Part shown: positions 7,401 to 15,267 of the stretch, piece by piece
Layout of the letters: the number at the start of each line of letters is the position of its first letter
Numbering within the stretch: the stretch's first letter is position 1
Assembly (NCBI GenBank): GCA_018691995.1
Contig: JABHJM010000085.1
Location: forward strand, 1 to 19,340
Source of the DNA: Candidatus Iainarchaeum sp.
GTDB taxonomy: Archaea > Iainarchaeota > Iainarchaeia > Iainarchaeales > JAAZKV01
DNA length: 19,340 bases
Direction: 5' to 3'
The notes under the pieces: generated by a model
Told to the model about the DNA's origin: nothing
Seen by the model: only the letters and a program-made list of their open reading frames with translations
Databases searched by the model: none
Made by a program: the position numbers and the translations under genes

Positions 7401-9788
7401 AAAGCAAATGCACGTAAACTTATTTTGGACGCTGAATTTTTAGGACTTGTCAATAATCAAATATTTACTGGTTTTGCCAATCCAAAATTCTCAAGCGAAG
7501 CTATTACAATAGAAGATATGACAATTGATGTTAGAAAAAATTGTAGAAATACCCTTGCACAAGAAGAAAGTGTATACTTTTATTCTGGAGATGATATTGC
7601 AAAAAGCGGAAATTATTTTGTAAGAGATTATATTCCTGGAGTTTATACAAATGGAATCGACTGTGTTATTGTAGATATTTTAAGAGCAACAGGGCCAAGT
7701 GGAGATTATGAACCACTAACTAAAAAGATTTATGCAGGCACTGCAAATGCACAAGATCCTTCATTAGCTTGTATTGCTGTTGAAACAGCAGATGGAGATC
7801 CTGAAAATTTATACCTTGATTGGGACGAAGATGGGCAAATAAATATAATTAATACTTGTGCATCAGAAGCAGAAATAAAAATTGAAACTGGGGTTGAATG
7901 TGCTGAATGTTGGGATGTACAAGGAAATAGCAGTGTATATTCTCTTGCAAGTGGCGAAAATAAAATATTTAATGTCACTGGAAAAAATATAACTTATTTA
8001 GATAGCGAAGATTTCAGCGACATCCTTGGTTATTTCCCTTTTACAATTAAAGCAAAACTTTTGTCAGGTGGAAGTTCAAGAAAAAGATACGCTGTTGCTG
8101 ATGAAATCGGAGTACATATTAGAAATTCAAATGAATGTTTTATTATTTCAAAAGATATATTTGACTTTTTAAATGATGGAAATAATATTCCATTTGATAT
8201 TAATAATGAATGTCAATATGAGGAACTTGAGAATTATTTTGTTCCAAAAGCACACCTTAGTTCATTCAATATTAATTTGAATTCAGAAAAACCGGAATAT
8301 GCTTACATTGATTTTGATTGGGAATTAATTGCAAGCGGTGGTTCTTATAGTATTAGTTATACGACAAGTACAAAAGAATATTACGGTGGAATGACACGAG
8401 TTGATCTTGAGGGGATGGATAAAAACATTGTTAATTCAAAATCAACAAGATATATTGAAGCAAGTGCTGATTTTAGTAGTGTTGATGGAAACATAGATGA
8501 ATTATATTTAAAATGGCAAGATGTTGACAATGATGATTATTTTGGAGCTGCAATTGATGGAAAAATAAAGGTAACTTACAAAGATGGAAATATTATTGAA
8601 GTTACTCCAAGAGTAAATATGGTTCCTGGAAATGAAACAACATGTGTGTGTGACGATGTAGATTATAATCGATCTTGTAATTCTAGTCCAAACCCAGGGC
8701 AAAATTATTGTTTGTTTGGGAGAGAAACTCTTCTTGGAATAAGGCATTTAACTTATGGAATAACACATAATGAAATTCCAAAAGGAGAGGTTGCAAGAGT
8801 TGATTTTAATATTATTGGAAATAGTGATTTGAATAATTTAACTTTCCAAATAACTCCACACATACTCCTTGAAATAAAAACTCCTGTTGTTACGCCGGTT
8901 CCTGGAACTGGAGATCAAACTTTTAAATCTGGAAATTTTAAAATTTATCCAACCGAAGGGGCAACATATATTCTTAGAAATATTGCTCAGGACACTTCTT
9001 CACAAGGTTTATCACTTGAAGAAAGTTTTTGTAAAGAAAGTAATGGCGGAAAAGCTTGGGAGCTTGGAGACTATTTATATTGGATTAATCCTAGTTACAC
9101 AACAAAATCAATTGCTAAAAATATTTGTGAACAAACAAATGATTATACTAATTTATTCGGACAATCAGGAAATCTTATAACCGGGAACGAATCTGGATTA
9201 ATTACAATGCTAACTACTAATATTGTTGACTTTAGTTGGCTTGATTCTAATTTAGCAGATGGAATGTGGACAGATGATTGTACAACAAGTGGGGGAACAA
9301 CAACATGCGACACTATAATTGAACAAAGTGGTTCAATGGTTAAATCAAGTGATAATGCTGACGAATTTGCAATGTATGCTCCTTTATGTAAGATTGAAAA
9401 AACCACAACTTATGATTTAACTTCAATTGATTGTGCAAGTATTGTTTCATGTGACACCACAATTAACCCACCAGTATGTACTCTTGGTGAAACTCACAGC
9501 GAAAATAATTTTTTCACAGATACTTTTATTGCAATGACAAATCCAAAAGTAAGATTTGATGTAACAAATGTTTCTCCAGATAGTGGAAGTTTAACTAATG
9601 GATCAGTAATGGTTTGGATCGAAGGAAAATACCTAAAAGCAAGATTTTTAGGAGACGATTATGTGGGATATAGCGATGGATCAATAGAACTCGAACTTGA
9701 AAATGATTCGAGCAACAATATACAATATAGTATAATAAATATTAAAGATTATATCAATCAAGGAGGATTAAAAAATACAGGAAATTAG
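4470..9788 (+). CDS. Giant N-terminally anchored cell-surface protein with Ig-like/transthyretin-like domains
   Basis: The 1772-aa protein begins with about 41 cytoplasmic residues rich in Lys, Asp and aromatics, then one hydrophobic segment (about 42-63) with no cleavage site. That makes it a signal anchor with the rest outside the cell. Residues about 70-570 hold a chain of beta-sandwich modules of the carboxypeptidase-regulatory/transthyretin type, seen as repeats of a V-x-x-sugar-like strand, T-D-x-x-G-x-Y turns (KTDSTGEYSF, GTNSSGLAEK, HTDNNGLFVA, YTNSSGIANY) and a closing I-x-L-x-K/A strand. The middle and end contain Cys pairs, many N-x-S/T sequons and an acidic DWDEDGQIN loop (about 1117) like a calcium site. 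Residues about 515-645 of the last third may be C-type-lectin-like. AGTGAT lies 6 nt before the ATG. It is the first gene of a three-gene operon. It probably serves in adhesion or the cell envelope; no exact family recognised. Confidence 0.75.
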   Translation: MDFSDKLKGTYFFFEDKWYSILDKINTKVPVYKAVDPIDRVIPSFILFLLIILFIIILVGYLIQFSTPYDVTLITHDSSTKVFLSGVTISGELNGEQFSGKTDSTGEYSFSVEGTSTSFFGMLGGLIFPSELDFSGYINAKASGYEEIKKKQIDFTSTKHKIYLQAIPDEPEYPNSTIVELQDSVSGEAIVSSDNYAYVKFKCNNKNISVKTVRDEADGAKDGKFTLTEDSCHFVATKAYSPGYNLESISKILPTDKSTHPILLTKEAIETQGTAKVYVYDGNTLPKEGIDGIKVVFNGTNGNSYAGTNSSGLAEKKMDVGEYTITITDENYYEITANDNIKITIEAGQPTELEIQLEKINQNDRRRVYFKVIDSTTSVALKDVQVDLLWIYTDSNGNQFGTDATHPLSYHAGNSHTDNNGLFVANDFTLRSEGQLVAILKKDEYIYKIVKPELFTLTNGPQTIQLEKATALNSGFAQINVEAGDSNRPLANAQAYLYTDIIINSVTITGIALEKNGKYTNSSGIANYSDLAVGIENSYFAQAKFSGSSSDFTSKKQVDANQTIYFNIHMNLNISYLEIELIDFDTREQIQNSSQANIEIYTADSEFVNILFSEKLDYSFGFTSAGYLQTQKLLIKTKLTGYVNQTIEINQTMNPGANKIRILMVPTSLATDNVNILFDNIYKSSDFLLDSNSSVEMLLQGGEYAARFLTIIGQDFNYKKAVSFGRVIGSTNITRISAMPLHLEMDAFTCTTTAQDDDLTHDDNYYLPTLSECKTSGANNQQAGFKWEDANLEPGVYNFIVHFSVDGAAADDELISLHYKAKEKHNPETETPLYKLDFYIGQPLNDSLALTAKVNNSSVLFTNGLSPKFSVVPGEENKLKIKVINKRTESVNSGYLKLYSYNGSTTSFDEAVLDPATISFNQTNIQTSLTLEQNLVMGSFNSREYDVNFYSPNAGDTGWIVIVLKADNTTITKFIDIKANARKLILDAEFLGLVNNQIFTGFANPKFSSEAITIEDMTIDVRKNCRNTLAQEESVYFYSGDDIAKSGNYFVRDYIPGVYTNGIDCVIVDILRATGPSGDYEPLTKKIYAGTANAQDPSLACIAVETADGDPENLYLDWDEDGQINIINTCASEAEIKIETGVECAECWDVQGNSSVYSLASGENKIFNVTGKNITYLDSEDFSDILGYFPFTIKAKLLSGGSSRKRYAVADEIGVHIRNSNECFIISKDIFDFLNDGNNIPFDINNECQYEELENYFVPKAHLSSFNINLNSEKPEYAYIDFDWELIASGGSYSISYTTSTKEYYGGMTRVDLEGMDKNIVNSKSTRYIEASADFSSVDGNIDELYLKWQDVDNDDYFGAAIDGKIKVTYKDGNIIEVTPRVNMVPGNETTCVCDDVDYNRSCNSSPNPGQNYCLFGRETLLGIRHLTYGITHNEIPKGEVARVDFNIIGNSDLNNLTFQITPHILLEIKTPVVTPVPGTGDQTFKSGNFKIYPTEGATYILRNIAQDTSSQGLSLEESFCKESNGGKAWELGDYLYWINPSYTTKSIAKNICEQTNDYTNLFGQSGNLITGNESGLITMLTTNIVDFSWLDSNLADGMWTDDCTTSGGTTTCDTIIEQSGSMVKSSDNADEFAMYAPLCKIEKTTTYDLTSIDCASIVSCDTTINPPVCTLGETHSENNFFTDTFIAMTNPKVRFDVTNVSPDSGSLTNGSVMVWIEGKYLKARFLGDDYVGYSDGSIELELENDSSNNIQYSIINIKDYINQGGLKNTGN

Positions 9789-9794
9789 TGATTT

Positions 9795-11483
9795 ATGATG
9801 AATAGAAAATTAGTAATTATAATTGGGCTCATACTGCTAGCAAGTTTTGTATTTAGTGAAGGTTTACAACCCTCAGATCTTGCTTGGAATGGGGCAATGA
9901 GTGTTACTCTTGATAAAGAAACTTTTATGGATGGAGAAACAATTACAGGACATGTTCGAATTGCTAATAAAGAAGAATATCCTATTATTGGCGGAATACT
10001 TGTTTTACAAATTGCACAAGGAGAATATGAATATCCTTCACAATCAGTAACTAATGATAATGTATTATTTGAAAAAACAATAAAAGATATCTGGGTTCTC
10101 CCAAACACAGTAAAAGATATTGATTTTAATTTAGGTATTGTCCAAGGTGGAGAATATAGAGCTGATGCTTACCTTTCAGTTTTACGATCAAAACATACGG
10201 GAGCAAGTTGGATTTTTATGTCTCCTTTAAGCAAGGAATTTAATGTTGAAGGAGAAGAGTATAAAAGATTACAAATTTTTAGACCACTTACAAATTTTAA
10301 CGGGGTACGTGGCCCTGTTGGATTTCCAGTTGAAGGCGGAGAAGAAATTAACGGAGAAATATTTATTACAAACGAAACTGGAGAAGATAGAGATAGTTTA
10401 CAAATTGGAATTACTATTTGTGATTGGTCAACAGGGTTTTGTGAAAAAGAAGAAACATTATTCGATATTGGAACAATAAAAGCAAATCAAACGGATCCAG
10501 TAAATGTTAAAGTGAAAGTTCCAACAATTCCTTCTGCTTATGCAATTAATATTAAACTTTATAATGGAGATATCATTGAATCAATTTACAAAAGCAGAGT
10601 TATTGTTGCTGGAGGAACAGCAAAGTTAAGGAAAATGCTGATTAATGGTTTCAAAGAAAAAGATTACTCTTTATTAACAATTTTTTCTGGGAGCCCAGAT
10701 CATTTTAATTACCCCCCATTTAACAATTTTTCTCTTGGAATGAAAATTTATTCTAATACAATTTTAATTCAAGAAGAAAAAGTCGATATTAATAATATTG
10801 ATACAAGTGAAATAAAACAACAAGACTTTGACATTAAAAATAATATTTTTGATAGAGTTTGTCTTGAGATAACAAAACAAAGTGTTCTTTATGATGAATT
10901 TTGTTTTGATGTTGAACTTGAAGCAATACAAGAAGCGTATGATTTAGAATACCCTGAAATAGTACAAGTAGATTGGAGTTATAATGAAGAGTTAACCGAG
11001 TTAACACTTGCACTTAACAAAAGTATTTCAATTAATTCAAGAGTTAGAATCATACACAATAATCAAATTATTTTCGAAGACAGTGTTACAAATGCAAGTG
11101 AATACGAAAAAATTATTTTTATTCAAAGAGATAACATGGTTATGCTAGTAGATGATTTTGATGCAAAAAATCAACAAACAATAAATCTGAATCTTGCTCT
11201 TGATAAAGACGAAGTAGAAATTGTTGAAAATGGAGTGGTTGAATCTAGTGGAACAACTACAATTACTTGTAGTGATAAGATTTGCGATAATGGATTTGTT
11301 TGTGATGGCGAAAGTTATGCATCTTTACAAGGAACTTGTTGTAAGAGTACATGTGTTCCTGCAATTGAATCAGAAGGTTTTAACTTACTTGGAATTCCTT
11401 TCATATTTTGGATAGCAATAATAATATTATTAGCTGCAATTGCAGTTGTTGGCACAACAGTACAAAAGGTGAAACATAAATGA
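9795..11483 (+). CDS. Surface protein with signal peptide, beta-sandwich domains, Cys-rich motif and C-terminal anchor
   Basis: The 562-aa product starts with a clear signal peptide (basic NRK, then LVIIIGLILLASFVF, likely cut after FVFS) and ends with a membrane helix (about 534-552) and a short basic tail, VQKVKHK. The body is therefore outside and held at the membrane. Residues about 30-480 look like several Ig-type beta-sandwiches; the first has the DKETFMDGETITGHVRIAN pattern common to such domains. A compact Cys-rich stretch (about 491-520: C-x4-C-x4-C then CC-x3-C) precedes the anchor, a motif that recurs in surface proteins of DPANN archaea. The gene begins 6 bp after the 1772-aa gene. 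The AGTGAT site (9787-9792) spans the upstream stop and sits better before the second ATG (9798), so that Met may be the true start. Probably a partner of the two flanking proteins. Confidence 0.78.
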   Translation: MMNRKLVIIIGLILLASFVFSEGLQPSDLAWNGAMSVTLDKETFMDGETITGHVRIANKEEYPIIGGILVLQIAQGEYEYPSQSVTNDNVLFEKTIKDIWVLPNTVKDIDFNLGIVQGGEYRADAYLSVLRSKHTGASWIFMSPLSKEFNVEGEEYKRLQIFRPLTNFNGVRGPVGFPVEGGEEINGEIFITNETGEDRDSLQIGITICDWSTGFCEKEETLFDIGTIKANQTDPVNVKVKVPTIPSAYAINIKLYNGDIIESIYKSRVIVAGGTAKLRKMLINGFKEKDYSLLTIFSGSPDHFNYPPFNNFSLGMKIYSNTILIQEEKVDINNIDTSEIKQQDFDIKNNIFDRVCLEITKQSVLYDEFCFDVELEAIQEAYDLEYPEIVQVDWSYNEELTELTLALNKSISINSRVRIIHNNQIIFEDSVTNASEYEKIIFIQRDNMVMLVDDFDAKNQQTINLNLALDKDEVEIVENGVVESSGTTTITCSDKICDNGFVCDGESYASLQGTCCKSTCVPAIESEGFNLLGIPFIFWIAIIILLAAIAVVGTTVQKVKHK

Positions 11484-13969
11484 AACGCAAAATCATTTTA
11501 ATTTTAATTATTCTGTTTATTTCAAGCATTGCATTTAGTAGCACTACACACTGTTGGAGACAAGATATTTCAAGAGTTAATAGTAATTACACAAATGATT
11601 TTGGTTTTGATATATCAAGTGGAGAATATACAACCAGTACTTTGTATGATTATGTTGTTCAACCAGGAACAAAATATGTTTTTAACGGAATAAAATCACA
11701 CACTTGGGAATGTGACAATGGAGCCGATAGTACTCAAAAAGATTTTGGAGTTATCTGGGATAGGCTTGAAGGAAAAATTCTTAAAACAAATTCTGGAAAT
11801 GGAACAGTTGGTCCAAAAGTAGTTAGTGATGATGGTTGCATAAGGAACAATGGAGCATTTTGTTATATTGATGGAAGCCATTATTACCCTTCTTCAGGAA
11901 GCTGTAATGGCGGAGGCAATCTTGGGGGAGGAGATTCAACAAATATCAAATATGTATTTACTACAGATGATATTGGAGAACACACATTAAGTGCTGAAAT
12001 TGGAGCGGTTAGTCCGGCAACAACAAATCCTTATAGTTCAAAAATAATGTATAAAAAAATTCCTGGATCGACACAAAAAATTTATGTTGGAAGTCCATCA
12101 TTATTACTTTTTGGACCAGAACAAAAAATAATAACTGGAACATATACTCCAACTGGAGAAATAAGTATGACTTTACTTTACACAGTAATGAATAGATCTT
12201 TCTTTGATAATAGAATAGTCGATTATAATGTTATTTGCCCAAGTACTGTAACTTGCACCCCCGATAATACTTATAAAAATAATTGGCCGATTAAATCTGA
12301 AGAAGAACTCACAATCCCTGTAACCATTACAATGCAAAATAGTGAAGCACCTCTTGAAATTGCGATTAACATGGAACTTGAATTTTCTTCTGATGATATT
12401 GCTGATTGTGACCCAAATACTGCTGGGAATAATTGTCAAACACAAGCGGAACCAACAACAATAACTCTTGGTCTTCTTGACCAACAAGATTTCCAAGTAA
12501 AAAGTATCGATACTGCTGATTCAGATTATTGTATTGGTCTTGATGGAATTGTTGGAGTTACTGGAGAAGATTATGCTCCAAAAGTAAATTTAGGTTTTGG
12601 AAATGGAACAAATCCATTAATTAGTATTGATGAGTGTGATGAAACTGATATTAATAAAATTCCAAATCCCGATGGCGTTTATTGTTCACAACTTGAATTT
12701 TTAGTCGAATTAGCAGAAAAAATTGATGCAATTGCTGAGTTACGTGAAGACATTCAAGAGCTTGAAAGCGTTGGACAATATTCAAAAGCAACCACTCTAA
12801 GACAAGAAGAAAACAAATATGTTTCATTTAATTCATACTTACGATCACAAGATATTGCAAATGTACTAAGCAGTGTTGGGACATTTGATGTTGGTTTTAC
12901 TCAACAAACTGGACTTGAAATGTGGCCAGGAAGTACAACTGATCAAAAAGATTATTTAGAAGAATTATACAAAACCTCTAATGGGGTTGAATTTATTATA
13001 AAAGAAAATGGAATTGTTGTTGAAGAAACCGAAATTGAACCAGGACTTTATAAAGTTAGAATTGATATGAATGAAACTGGAGAAATAACAACATCAAATT
13101 ATTTATTTACTAACAAAATATTAAATCCAACAATTAACATAAAAGTTACTATTGAAAAAGAAAGAGGCCCAAGACTTGATTGGTTCTTTTATGAAGAAGG
13201 GTACGAAGATGGATTTGAGGACGTCTTTAGAGAAGTTGGTTCAGCAAGCACAGGAAATGCTTACAGTACAAACGTACTCAATAGAGGAGAAATAATTAAA
13301 TTTAATGAAGCCGATGGAAATTTAGATCATGCAAGTTTTTACAACACATACGCATACCCATTATTTGTTATTGTTGAGGGCGATGCAAATGGAGATTCTA
13401 ATACAGAAATACAATTAAATGATATCACTGAAGAACCAACTAAAAGTTTTATTGACGAAGATACACTTACTTATTGGACTGGATTTGCAAGTTCAAAAGG
13501 AAATGGATGTGAAACAACTGCTCAAAATACTGAAAAGAATTTCTTACCTTATAGAGTTCCTGACTTAGCCGCAACAAATGACTCTTTTTATTTAAATGAT
13601 CCAACCCATAATTTAGCAAAAGTAGATTCCAATAGTAAAATGTTACTAAACACTGTATTTTATTTACCTTACGCAAGTAATTCGACAAAAACACTTGATT
13701 TTGAAACACAAATGCCATTGTACCACACAAACAATCCCACTCCAACCCCCCCTTACACTCTCGCATTACAAGGAAGTATGAGTAATTATAAAGCCAGTGA
13801 TTTGAATGCTGTTTTTAGTGGAATTAACAATAACACTATTTGTGTTTATAGAGAACTTGGAACAAAACAAGAAAACAAATGGACTATATTTTGGAATGAA
13901 CAGGAAATTCTAACAGACCTAAATACTATGGCACACAGCATTAGCGATGCAAATGTTTGTGGAGACTGA
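11480..13969 (+). CDS. Large secreted protein with signal peptide and no membrane anchor
   Basis: The 829-aa product has an N-terminal signal peptide (MKRK, hydrophobic run to SSIAFS, likely cut before STTHC) and no later membrane helix, so it should be released or held by partners. The mature part begins with a Cys-containing beta-rich region with a Gly-rich loop (GNLGGGD), then beta domains with paired Cys. A charged helical segment follows (about 400-455, KIDAIAELREDIQELE), possibly coiled-coil, then further beta regions including a DANGDSNTE acidic loop (about 634-643) like a calcium site. Its ATG overlaps the stop of the previous gene (ATGA), and AGGTGA (11467-11472) lies 7 nt upstream, so translation is coupled. 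It ends five bases before the end of a convergent gene. Family not recognised; role inferred from the operon as the soluble part of a surface assembly. Confidence 0.75.
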   Translation: MKRKIILILIILFISSIAFSSTTHCWRQDISRVNSNYTNDFGFDISSGEYTTSTLYDYVVQPGTKYVFNGIKSHTWECDNGADSTQKDFGVIWDRLEGKILKTNSGNGTVGPKVVSDDGCIRNNGAFCYIDGSHYYPSSGSCNGGGNLGGGDSTNIKYVFTTDDIGEHTLSAEIGAVSPATTNPYSSKIMYKKIPGSTQKIYVGSPSLLLFGPEQKIITGTYTPTGEISMTLLYTVMNRSFFDNRIVDYNVICPSTVTCTPDNTYKNNWPIKSEEELTIPVTITMQNSEAPLEIAINMELEFSSDDIADCDPNTAGNNCQTQAEPTTITLGLLDQQDFQVKSIDTADSDYCIGLDGIVGVTGEDYAPKVNLGFGNGTNPLISIDECDETDINKIPNPDGVYCSQLEFLVELAEKIDAIAELREDIQELESVGQYSKATTLRQEENKYVSFNSYLRSQDIANVLSSVGTFDVGFTQQTGLEMWPGSTTDQKDYLEELYKTSNGVEFIIKENGIVVEETEIEPGLYKVRIDMNETGEITTSNYLFTNKILNPTINIKVTIEKERGPRLDWFFYEEGYEDGFEDVFREVGSASTGNAYSTNVLNRGEIIKFNEADGNLDHASFYNTYAYPLFVIVEGDANGDSNTEIQLNDITEEPTKSFIDEDTLTYWTGFASSKGNGCETTAQNTEKNFLPYRVPDLAATNDSFYLNDPTHNLAKVDSNSKMLLNTVFYLPYASNSTKTLDFETQMPLYHTNNPTPTPPYTLALQGSMSNYKASDLNAVFSGINNNTICVYRELGTKQENKWTIFWNEQEILTDLNTMAHSISDANVCGD

Positions 13970-13976
13970 TTTTTTT
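13970..13976 (+). terminator. T-run ending the surface-protein operon
   Basis: Seven T follow directly after the TGA stop of the 829-aa gene. Short T-tracts are enough for termination by archaeal RNA polymerase. The tract overlaps the stop codon of the convergent gene on the other strand, so the two transcripts may overlap if readthrough occurs. Confidence 0.45.
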
Positions 13977-14772
13977 AAGCAATAAATGCTAAATAAATTA
14001 AAAATAGCGCTAGCACAATTATTAAAACAAAAATCCATTTGCTCGATAAAAAAGATAATTTACTCGCACTAGGAGCAACATTAACTTCGCTTGCATTTTG
14101 AATTGGTATTGATTCTTTTTCTGCCAAGAATTTTCTTGTTTCAATAGCTAAACCTTTTGTGTATTCAACCCAAGCTCGAGGATCTTTTAAATCTTGCAGG
14201 GTTTCTTGTGTAATTTCTAAAAATCCTTTTTCACGTTCTCCAACTTCTTCTATTCCATAAATATTTCCACTAACTCCATCAACAATTATTTCATGAGTTT
14301 CTCCTTGTACTGTAATAAAAGATTCATACATTGGAAACATTACTGTTTTTACATTTGAAACAACTACCTGGTCAATTGATAGTTTAAAAAATTCTGCTGT
14401 TTTTACTTTTAGAATATGTTCTTGGGTTGATTTTGTAAGAGGGGATTTTTTTACTTCATGTTCTATTGCAGGTGCAATTTGTTCACCTTTACCAATATTT
14501 TCAGTAATTATTTTAACAGTTTTTTCCTCTACTTTTAGAGAAGTTCCATTTAGTGCAAGTACTCCATCTTTTGATGATTGGACAAATACTTCTCCTTCTT
14601 TTTCTGCCCTTGTATAGAAATGATAATTGTATAAGTAGTAGGGGATGAGAACTAATTTTAATTCCCCTGCGTCAAAATCCTTCCAATTCTTCTCACGAAG
14701 AACAGTTTCCACTTTTATAAGCGCTTGTTTTGCGGACAAGGATAGAGGCAACAACGGATTGCCTAAATACAA
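13975..14772 (-). CDS. Tail-anchored protein with duplicated domain, coupled to sepF
   Basis: The 265-aa protein has no signal peptide and one hydrophobic helix at its very end (about 246-264), so about 240 residues face the cytoplasm. Two halves are related: residues 20-75 (KVET..., LIPYY, GEVFVQSSKDGVLALNG) align with 122-173 (KVKT..., MFPMY, HEIIVDGVSGNIYG), each about 50-55 residues with a P-x-Y motif followed by two strands and an S-x-D/N-G turn. The second copy recalls PepSY-like or similar small alpha/beta modules, but I cannot name the family. The start is an unusual TTG at 14772; there is no ATG or GTG upstream before an in-frame stop at 14797-14799. AGTGAG overlaps the sepF stop, only 4 bp away, so translation should be coupled to sepF. 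Function unknown; a membrane-bound division-site partner is inferred from context. Confidence 0.72.
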   Translation of the reverse strand: MYLGNPLLPLSLSAKQALIKVETVLREKNWKDFDAGELKLVLIPYYLYNYHFYTRAEKEGEVFVQSSKDGVLALNGTSLKVEEKTVKIITENIGKGEQIAPAIEHEVKKSPLTKSTQEHILKVKTAEFFKLSIDQVVVSNVKTVMFPMYESFITVQGETHEIIVDGVSGNIYGIEEVGEREKGFLEITQETLQDLKDPRAWVEYTKGLAIETRKFLAEKESIPIQNASEVNVAPSASKLSFLSSKWIFVLIIVLALFLIYLAFIA

Positions 14773-14776
14773 AGTC

Positions 14777-15133
14777 TCACTGCCCTTTTTTCTTGATTAT
14801 TTTAACTTTTGAAGGAGTAACTAATACTCTTCCTTGAGAAATTCTCGCAATATCTCCATCAATAGCTTTTACTTCTGCCTTAATCATACCAATTAATTCT
14901 TTTAGTTTGATTGCATTTCTTTTTGCTAAATCAGAAATATTCATCAAAACAATATTTCCTTGTTTTGTCTCATTTATGATTGCTTCAACATCTGAATCAA
15001 CTACCAAATCCATTGGTTTTACAAATGCGTCTGCGTCATCATAAGATTCTTCTTCAACATCGTCCAAATTATTCAAAAAATCTTCGATATCAACATTTTC
15101 TTCTTTTGTCATTACTTTATTAAAAAATCCCAT
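14777..15133 (-). CDS. sepF: Archaeal SepF, FtsZ membrane anchor
   Basis: The 118-aa protein fits archaeal SepF. It has an N-terminal amphipathic membrane-targeting helix (MGFFNKVM), an acidic flexible linker (about 11-36), then the SepF core from FVKPMDLV (37-44) through GNIVLMNISDLA (59-70) to GDIARISQGRVLVTPS (93-108). In archaea that divide with FtsZ, SepF binds the FtsZ C-terminal tail and ties the ring to the membrane; whether this organism has FtsZ cannot be seen here. The start is well supported by GGGGTGA (plus-strand 15140-15146) 6 nt upstream. It is the first gene of a two-gene - strand unit with the tail-anchored protein and is divergent from orc1/cdc6. Length and motifs are normal. 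Confidence 0.88.
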   Translation of the reverse strand: MGFFNKVMTKEENVDIEDFLNNLDDVEEESYDDADAFVKPMDLVVDSDVEAIINETKQGNIVLMNISDLAKRNAIKLKELIGMIKAEVKAIDGDIARISQGRVLVTPSKVKIIKKKGQ

Positions 15134-15157
15134 TCTTCTTCACCCCGCAATAAGCGC

Positions 15158-15174
15158 TTTATATTATATTTTTC
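15158..15174 (-). promoter_or_regulatory. TATA region of sepF
   Basis: On the - strand this A/T stretch reads AAAAATATAATATAAAG, containing overlapping TATA-like boxes 25-40 nt before the sepF start. The Shine-Dalgarno site between implies a short leader of about 10 nt or more, so the upstream part of the stretch is the more likely box. Confidence 0.4.
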
Positions 15175-15185
15175 TGAACAAAATG

Positions 15186-15193
15186 TATAAAAG
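15186..15193 (+). promoter_or_regulatory. Orphan TATA box in the sepF-orc1 gap
   Basis: TATAAAAG is a good archaeal TATA box facing orc1/cdc6. It lies too far upstream for a leaderless orc1 mRNA: the predicted start near 15214-15217 would leave a leader of about 75 nt. That start falls next to a small inverted repeat, GTTTG (15218-15222) with CAAAC (15228-15232). It may be a second orc1 promoter or drive a short RNA. Confidence 0.35.
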
Positions 15194-15259
15194 CCCAACG
15201 GATGAAATTTGCCAAAAGTTTGCTTTCCAAACCCTAAAAGTATTAATTCTACGATGTAA

Positions 15260-15267
15260 TATTATTA
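15260..15267 (+). promoter_or_regulatory. TATA box of orc1/cdc6
   Basis: TATTATTA lies exactly 30 nt before the GTG start at 15290, the same offset as four other genes in the window, so a leaderless transcript beginning at GTG is expected. Confidence 0.4.

Noticed and set aside
8887..9180. 97-codon + strand frame within the 1772-aa gene
   Set aside because: It overlaps the large frame completely, is Leu/Ile-rich without motifs, and the large frame has better coding character there.
15218..15232. True origin recognition box
   Set aside because: The match to the ORB consensus is only a few bases, and no second copy with the G-rich arm is seen, so it is kept only as a weak hint in a finding.
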